A stretch of DNA of 64,000 bases from Brachycybe producta (taxonomy: Eukaryota > Arthropoda > Diplopoda > Playtdesmida > Andrognathidae). Below are positions 58,103 to 64,000 of the stretch, piece after piece (position 1 is the first letter of the stretch; each line of letters opens with the position of its first letter). The notes under the pieces are model-generated. The model was not told the origin of the DNA. It saw only the letters and a list, made by a program, of their open reading frames with translations, and made no database searches. Where the stretch lies: NCBI GenBank assembly GCA_036925085.1, contig JAUPFP010000031.1, positions 1,054,001-1,118,000 of the forward strand, given 5' to 3'. The position numbers and the translations under genes are program-made.

Positions 58103-61100
58103 ATGGCGGATGGTAGTGGAGAGGAAGTAACGTGGAAATCTAAAAAGAGTGTAAAAACGCCACGATTTTATATTGACGTTGCTAATATTCTACGAGATAT
58201 CGAAACGAGACATACGAGTGTGAAAAGTGCCGTATTGAATGCAAAGTTGAAGTCGAAGGTTCGTTAAACCGAACTTTATATGAAAATACAAGAAAATAAC
58301 GGGTGCGTTCCCGCTTTAGTTTTGTTAGTGGGTGGGATCTATGACGTCATTTGGAGTGTGAACTTATTTTATGTTCTCTACCGCGTGGTATGAGAAGAAA
58401 ACGAAAAGGCGTACATGTTTGATGGGTGTAGTAATATGTCGTCGTGCTGGGTAATCTGGCTTGTAAAGACGCCATCTTAGGTCAACTGTTATAGTTTGCT
58501 TTTTTGGCTTCAAATTGTTGGTTATTCGCTCAAAACCATGATGTAACCATAGTGTTTTGATACATACCATGTATCAAAACACTACGATGTAACGATACGC
58601 CTTGTAATAATACCCCATATATTTCGTAGGGGTTAAAACTAAGGCCCCTTTTATCGTCCTATTAGTATAATTTTGGGTTTGTTTATTTTGAAGTTGCTAA
58701 AGGAATTTACAATGTATGAGGCGCCATTTATATAAGAAAGCCGTATTTTTTCATATCATTAGTTAGACGAAGTCTGGGTATTCTCAGTTCTGTCAATTAG
58801 CAGTTGCTAGCCTCCAAGTTAAGGTAGTCGCTTTGTTTAGCTATATATGTTGCGCCGAAGGCGTGAAAGGCTAAGTGGCGCCTAGCCTCTATGCAGAATC
58901 TAGTACAGCGCTACCACCTTAGCAAGCATTTACGAGCGCAACCAATAAAGCATGTTTGCAGCCATCGCTTGGAGGCTAGCGGCTCCTAATGAAAAGAATA
59001 CGGTATGGATATTTTTTCGGTTAGCAACTGCTAGCCTGCAAGCTAATGCTATGGAGTTGTTTCATCTGTTGCACTGGAAAACTTTCGCTAAAGCGGTAGA
59101 GCTGTATGAGCTTGTACGTAAAGGCTAAGTATCAAAGGCGCGAAATCTCTTGCGTAGAGGCTAAGCGGTTCCTAATCGAAAGAATTTTCGTGAAATTTCT
59201 AATGCAGATTCGCAAGTTCTGAATGCGTTTTTGCTGCTAAACAAATAATTATATAGGGTGCACGTGGCGTTTATGGAATCGTCTGCAAAATACTGAAGCA
59301 CAAGGCCGTCTTAGAGTACATCATTGCGGAGAGTCCGCTCGCAGTAGAAACTATTGTGAACCAGTACGTCTTGAAGGTTGTCGTGTACGAGTTAATCGTA
59401 CGCAAGCGACAGATAAATGGCAAAACGAGACCCGTGCTCATGGCTCTAAAGCACCGAGCTGCTTTGGAAGTCGCTCTCGATCAATATCTGAAGTGGCATG
59501 GCTACGAATGCATCGAAGATCTCGAAGCCGCCACCGATGAAGCGATGCGTAAGTCACTTCTCGCACGATTATTAAACATGCTTGTCTTTTTTTCCCCCCA
59601 TTTTTCCAGATTTAAATAAAAAAATTTCATCCGAAAAGCTGAATTAAAGTAAATCGTAGCTACTTAATTTTACAAAATGGCGCCACCGAAATCATCTGTC
59701 TCCAAAGGGTCTGGTGTTCAGAGCGTTCTTTTGGCCCTTCTAGCGTTCAGCATTGCGATGATTACGTTGCCGATTACGATGTATTTCGTAACGAATTATG
59801 TGATGGTCAAGATGTTTCATTCCGAAGCTGGATACATTTACGGTGCGGCCGTTGCGGTCATCACCGTTCACATCATCTTGGGGCTTTTTGTTTATAAAGC
59901 TTACAAGGAAGATGTCGAACCTACGCCGATTAAGATCGATTAAAGCATAAAAAATATATATTGGGCTGCTTTTTTTTTATAGAATAGCATTTGATTATTT
60001 TGTTATCTTTTCTGTAGTGATAATTTTTCTTTAAAATTCTGTTTTGTAAACGATTAATAAATTGTAAGAAACGCTTTAAGTTCAGTTTAACGTGTTTCTT
60101 GATCGGCTATTTTGTCGAACTCTTGGTTATTTTGTCTTTCAGAAGAGCAAAATTAAGAGAAACTAGAAAGTGTTTTAGAAAAACTAGAAGGTTAGATCAG
60201 TCACATGGCGCTATAGATAATTAGTTTGCTTTTATCTCACCAAACGGCGCCACTGCTGTGGTTAATGATAACCTATATAAACGTTTTTGTAAAAATTTGG
60301 ACGCAAAAACGTCTAGTGAACGTTTTTTTTTTTAGAAAAAACGTTATGAAAAAATGCAAATTGTTTTAAAAACTAGAATGGTAAAGTTTTTTTTTAAGGC
60401 AATATCTTAAAAAATAAACATTTTATAGTTCAGTTTGAAAAATGGCCCGTTTTTAGATTTTTTCATTGACATTTCATGAAAACACTATTTTCGGCCTTTT
60501 TTCAAACTGTCGTAAATAGTTTATTTTGAAAGATATCATCACAAAAAACTTAGAATTATCACCAACTATATTCTAGTTTCTAAAACACTTTCAACTTCAT
60601 TTTTTGTCCCTACTGTGCTATAAACTAGAACGGTGGTATTTTCTTGTTAGTATCATTTAAAATGAACTATTTCGGCTCGATTCGTAAAGGAAAGTGCTGA
60701 TATTGAATTATTTTATGATATTGATTTATTGAATAATTGATAATTAAATAAGTATTTTGGTTCCTGTTAAATGAAATTTATACAAGAAAGTAGAAAGAAA
60801 AATGTCAAATTAGGACTTTAAATTAATAGTTTCGGAGTCTCTGTTTCGCCTAGTTTCATTTCGTAGCGACTTTTTCGTCAAAACAAATGGAAATCAAAAT
60901 TTTAGGTGAGTTTGAGTTTTTAAACATTTTCTCATATTAATTTAAAGTCCTTAAATTGATTTTTTTCCTTTCGGTTCTTTGATTTCCGTTTCATTGTTTT
61001 TCAAAGACGTTTTTTATTTTACAGTGGAAATTCCTCGTTACGTTCGTGTTAACACTTTGGTGACGACACTTGACGCCGTCATAGAGTGGCTTTGTAACGA

Positions 61101-62110
61101 AGGGTTTCGAGAAGCTTATTATTATCAATCCGATGGAGATTACGTTCATGAAAAGTATTTTCCTTATTGAGATTGTAATGTATTTGAAAATAATTTATTT
61201 CTCGTATTTCTCCTGTTTTTCGAGGTTTATCGAAAGAGTCAAGCGGCTTCGACGTTATGAATTTATGAAGGATCTTCACGTTGAAAATTTGCTCATCTTT
61301 CATTCGAAACAATCGTTTTACAATCACGACCTTTACAATGGCGGTTCGATCATTTTGCAGGACAAAGTAGGTTAATTTTTTTTGGTTTTAAATGATATTT
61401 ATCGTTGAACTGAAGGTGTGTGTCGAATTGCGGGAAAAAACCGAAGAATTCACAGACGAATTGCTGCTTTGAAGACGGAATATTTCTATTAAGCTGAAAA
61501 TAAAGTATAAACGACGCCTCTCGAACTCTTGATTGTTCTGTCTTTCTTGTTCAAAATGAAGAAAAACTTGAGTGTTTTAGAAACTAGAAGGGTAGCTCAG
61601 TCACTTAAGGGTATATTAATGTTTTTTGATCGTTCAAAATGAACTTTTTATATCAATTTGAATACGTCTCAACTTTAAGCAGACGATATTTTTTTAATTT
61701 TTTGTTTATAAAATTTTATTTTGAAAGATATCAACATGCAAATACTATTAATTGATTCAGCTACCCATTTATAGTTTCTAACACTTTCAATTTCCACATA
61801 AAGTTGCAGAAAATAACCAGAGTTCGAAAATCAGCTGTTCTTAAAACATTCCCAAGTTTCGTTTCGTAACTGGAACATTCTCTTTAACGAATTAAAATTA
61901 TTTTCATGGATGATATTTTTGAAAATAAACTGATTTAGTGATATTTTAAAATGTCCTTTTATTTCATTGAATTTTGTTTTTGTGATTATTGTAGGCGAGC
62001 TGTTTTCCCGTACTTTGCCTGAAACCGCGACCTGGTAAATTAGTGATCGATGCTTGTGCTGCACCAGGAATGAAAACAACTCTGATTGCTTCTCTGATGA
62101 ATAACAAAGG
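58103..62110 (+). CDS. NSUN5: 25S/28S rRNA cytosine-C5 methyltransferase NSUN5, 5' part (runs off the window)
   Basis: NSUN5 (yeast Rcm1) methylates a cytosine of large-subunit rRNA in the nucleolus, using S-adenosylmethionine. Visible exons: 58103-58258, 59257-59548, 61025-61154, 61225-61366, 61995-62110, about 278 codons; the last ends at a donor and further exons must lie beyond 64000. The N-terminal helical region has FYIDVANILRDIETRHTSVK, then GVYGIVCKILKHKAVLEYII and VYELIVRKRQINGK. The PUA-like/RRM part contains PRYVRVNTL, LHVENLLIFH and NGGSIILQDKASC. The catalytic domain begins with VIDACAAPGMKT, the SAM-binding motif. The two catalytic cysteines of the family (motifs IV and VI) are not in view. 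VMA21 lies complete inside intron 2 (59549-61024) on the same strand. Confidence 0.9.
58551..58583. repeat. Perfect 15-bp hairpin in NSUN5 intron 1
   Basis: AGTGTTTTGATACAT, loop ACC, ATGTATCAAAACACT. Flanking GATGTAAC is present on both sides as a direct repeat. Confidence 0.75.
58785..59175. repeat. Two diverged foldback units in NSUN5 intron 1
   Basis: Unit 1 (about 58790-58995) runs from AGCAGTTGCTAGCCTCCAAG to CTTGGAGGCTAGCGGCTCCT; unit 2 (about 59018-59175) from AGCAACTGCTAGCCTGCAAG to GTAGAGGCTAAGCGGTTCCT. Ends are inverted repeats, and both units end TCCTAATGAAAAGAATA or TCCTAATCGAAAGAATT. Related to the GAGGCTA repeats elsewhere. Confidence 0.5.
59601..59609 (+). promoter_or_regulatory. 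Candidate splice acceptor for VMA21
   Basis: A long T/C tract ends TTTTTCCAG at 59609, 67 nt before the VMA21 ATG. Joining NSUN5 exon 2 to it would place a stop 13 codons on, so it does not serve NSUN5 coding. It could be a trans-splice acceptor or a cis acceptor of an NSUN5-VMA21 transcript. An AATAAA overlaps the start of the leader (59615-59620). Confidence 0.5.
59677..59943 (+). CDS. VMA21: V-ATPase assembly factor VMA21, nested in NSUN5 intron 2
   Basis: Small endoplasmic-reticulum membrane chaperone that helps assemble the V0 sector of the proton-pumping V-ATPase. Single-exon open frame of 88 aa (human 101). Two membrane segments are clear: residues about 16-38 (VLLALLAFSIAMITLPITMY) and about 55-77 (GAAVAVITVHIILGLFVYKA). 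The family block PITMYFVTNYVM and the tail FVYKAYKED match animal VMA21. A dilysine-type end, seen in yeast Vma21, is not present. The whole gene, with its own AATAAA, lies within a 1476-nt intron of NSUN5 and has the same orientation. Only 128 nt separate the NSUN5 exon 2 donor from its ATG, little room for an independent promoter. Confidence 0.93.
   Translation: MAPPKSSVSKGSGVQSVLLALLAFSIAMITLPITMYFVTNYVMVKMFHSEAGYIYGAAVAVITVHIILGLFVYKAYKEDVEPTPIKID
60056..60061 (+). terminator. Poly(A) signal of VMA21
   Basis: AATAAA 113 nt after the VMA21 stop, inside NSUN5 intron 2. Using it would cut the NSUN5 pre-mRNA short. Confidence 0.6.
60108..60612. repeat. FB1 left half and a second, fuller FB1 copy in NSUN5 intron 2
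   Basis: 60108-60200: TTTTGTCTTTCAGAAGAGCA, AACTAGAAAGTGTTTTAGAA, then sequence leaves the consensus. 60345-60612: TGTTTTAAAAACTAGAATGG, a long AT-rich centre, GAAAGATATCATCACAAAAA, ATTCTAGTTTCTAAAACACT, TCAACTTC. Confidence 0.6.
61505..61845. repeat. FB1 element in NSUN5 intron 4
   Basis: GTATAAACGACGCCTCTCGA, GAGTGTTTTAGAAACTAGAA, GGGTAGCTCAGTCACTTAAG, then GATATCAACATGCAAATACT, GATTCAGCTACCCATTTATA and AATAACCAGAGTTCGAAAAT. Confidence 0.75.
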
Positions 62111-64000
62111 GTAAGAAAATGGCATTTACACTTTCGAATCTTATGCATATCAAGTATACTGTTGACGAGGGTTTTGGTCGCACTCGACTTCTGCATGTTA
62201 CTTGCTGTTCTGTTGCGTGCGACGTAACGTATTATTTTGACGATTCTGTATGACTTGGTTCTATGATTGATTGTATTAAGTTGGTACAAATACCGTTTGA
62301 GCGCGGCGACTGAATAACGCGCCAAATGGCCATTGGCGTTTCTTCAGTTTGGAGCTTATTCAGTTGAGTATTCATTCAGTTGGGTATTCATTCAGTTTAG
62401 CGCTTATTCAGTGCCACTGTTCAAGCAAAGATTTGCAAAATGGATATTAACATAGTTTTTTTTTTTCCTGAAACGACTTTATTGCTCTGGCCAATCAAAT
62501 CTTTCGCGCGAAGAAGCAATTTTCACAACAAAACATTTAGAGATCTTCGCAACAAGCGGTTATAATCACAGGGGAGTCTTGACTCAAGAGAGAAAAACTA
62601 GTATATATTTTGAACTGTGCATGGCCGCGTTTCCTGTTGAGAAATACATTATGCGGGCATTGGTATCAACATGTTTTCAAAATGGCGGACTGATGTTGGC
62701 CATTTTTAAAATATGCAACACTAAGAAAAGGAAGAGGTCGGAGCCAGACTGCTTGCAGTGCTCTGTACTTTGGTGCAATTCAGTCACTATTGGAAAAAAT
62801 TGAAAATAATGAACAATAGAGAGAGAATAACGAGCTCGTCCTCGTGCGAGCATGTAGACATATACGTAGACATGTATGTCAATGAGAGACACACAAAAAG
62901 ACATACATTTTTTACACATTTAAATTGAAGTGTCAGATAATTGCAGTTACGACATTCGAAAATATCAATCATCGACATTATTGTTAAGAGTAAAATTGCT
63001 GATTTTTTTTTCTTCGTATGCGTCAATCTTTTCATTGTTTTTTTCAGGTCAGCAGTACAATAATGTCGAGATTGTTTTCTCTTTTTTCAAGATTACTTCT
63101 CTCTCTCTCTCTCTCGAGCTCTTTTATGAGTGAGCAAAAATTTTGACAATCTGTCATTTTTAGGGACTGAAATACAAGACAAATGACGACGAACTTCTTA
63201 ATAAGGGTGGTAATTTATTATGCACAGAAGTTGTTTACGAGGACAATGGTTTTGTTCTCGTCTTAGTAATTTCCAATATATTTTGCATTGTTATGGTTCG
63301 CATTGATTTTGCAAGAAATCGTTTTTTTTTTTTTGCGAATGCTGCCTGTGTCTCTGAAAGTGGGGATTTGTTAGGTGTCATTATACGAAGAGTACGTGGA
63401 CTTTCTCGTTCGTTCGTTCGTGACTTGACGTGTTTGTTATTTTTTTGCGTGTTACTTTGACGTCAACCTAGTTGGACCATTTTTTTTTTTTTTTTGCTTC
63501 TTCCAAACTAGAACTGTTTTGTTTTGGGGTGTAGCTGTTGTTAATTAGCTTCCACTTGTCTCCTCCTTCTCTCTTTCTAGCAAACAATCAGATTTTTTTG
63601 ATGCGGTTTTTAATTGTTCAGCATAACACGACAACCTTTTTTTTAAACGACATCTTGAATTTATTTTTCATGATGTTGTGTTTTTTTTAACGGCACTCTT
63701 CTAGTTTTTATTTCATATTTTAAAACAACAACAACACGAATGTGTCTGCTTTTAAGTTTTTAAAAATTTGACAAAAATTAAAAAAATATATTGTCAGATT
63801 ATAATTGGATGATTTTCAAACTGATATAAAAAAGTTTATTTTAAGAGATATCACCATGATTAATACTCTTTAAGTGATTGAACTACCCTTCTAGTTTTTA
63901 AAACACGTTTTCTTCTTAAGATTGTTTGTGATAGCCTATTTTCGAACTCTGCTTATTCTGTCAGTCAGGAACAAAATTAAGAAAAACTAAAAAGTGTTTA
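62111..64000. other. NSUN5 intron 5 (open at the window edge)
   Basis: No further NSUN5 exon is recognisable. It contains four short units based on TATTCATTCAGTTG (62344-62415, period about 17 bp), a (CT)n run near 63096-63114, several T runs, an FB1 half at about 63765-63905 and the start of another FB1 left half at 63940-64000. A TGACGTCA octamer is at 63458. Confidence 0.5.
63765..64000. repeat. FB1 sequences at the right edge
   Basis: 63820-63905 is a right half (GATATCACCATGATTAATAC, GAACTACCCTTCTAGTTTTT). 63940-64000 is a left half (TTCGAACTCTGCTTATTCTG, CAGTCAGGAACAAAATTAAG) that continues past the window. Confidence 0.6.

Noticed and set aside
61831-62325. 164-codon minus-strand frame over NSUN5 exon 5
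   Set aside because: It overlaps the SAM-binding exon of NSUN5 antisense and has no recognisable domain.

Overview
This window is nuclear DNA from a compact, AT-rich invertebrate animal genome. Protein genes are broken into many short exons by GT-AG introns, many only 50-100 bp long. Signal-peptide, mitochondrial and nuclear animal gene families are present, and there are no bacterial operons, Shine-Dalgarno sites or viral genes. The phylum cannot be fixed from the sequence. Splice-acceptor-like sites lie just upstream of many start codons, one gene nests in another in the same orientation, and MITE-like repeats are dense. That would fit a lineage with spliced-leader trans-splicing, tunicates being one option, but this is a guess.

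Layout. 1-5.36 kb: gene-free, with a TTAA foldback element, a CCAAT/GC-box minisatellite and MITEs. 5.37-13.32 kb (+): MSH6 mismatch-repair ATPase, 26 exons. 14.29-20.57 kb and 23.07-31.18 kb (both -): two tandem acid sphingomyelinase (ASM) paralogs with nearly identical exon lengths. 31.2-34.5 kb: repeat-rich intergenic DNA with an internally deleted mariner. 34.55-38.49 kb (+): SDHA, 15 exons. 38.71-42.70 kb (-): mARC/MOSC molybdenum protein, tail-to-tail with SDHA. 43.59-44.78 kb (-): a small protein with an N-terminal C2C2 module like that of USPL1. 44.8-49.1 kb: intergenic, with an array of CRE palindromes plus CCAAT boxes upstream of SLC12A8 (49.08-53.65 kb, +, 13 exons). 55.98-57.50 kb (-): MIC26/27 (APOO/APOOL) MICOS subunit, head-to-head with NSUN5 (58.10 kb to beyond the right edge, +). 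VMA21 lies whole inside NSUN5 intron 2 on the same strand.

The genes are mostly housekeeping: DNA repair, the respiratory chain (SDHA), mitochondrial cristae (MIC26/27), mitochondrial outer-membrane reduction (mARC), lysosomal lipid turnover (ASM), V-ATPase assembly (VMA21) and rRNA methylation (NSUN5). They show no obvious single pathway, although VMA21 (lysosome acidification) and ASM (acid lysosomal hydrolase) belong to the same compartment.

The most distinctive property is the repeat landscape. One palindromic element of about 300-390 bp, called FB1 here, occurs some 25 times whole or in part and sits in introns of nearly every multi-exon gene. A second palindromic family (FB2), several TIR elements with TA or TTAA ends, and a strong excess of the octamer TGACGTCA (at least 21 copies by eye, none in coding exons) complete it. 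All exon models were made by eye from splice signals, reading frame and family resemblance; each complete model has a total coding length divisible by three.
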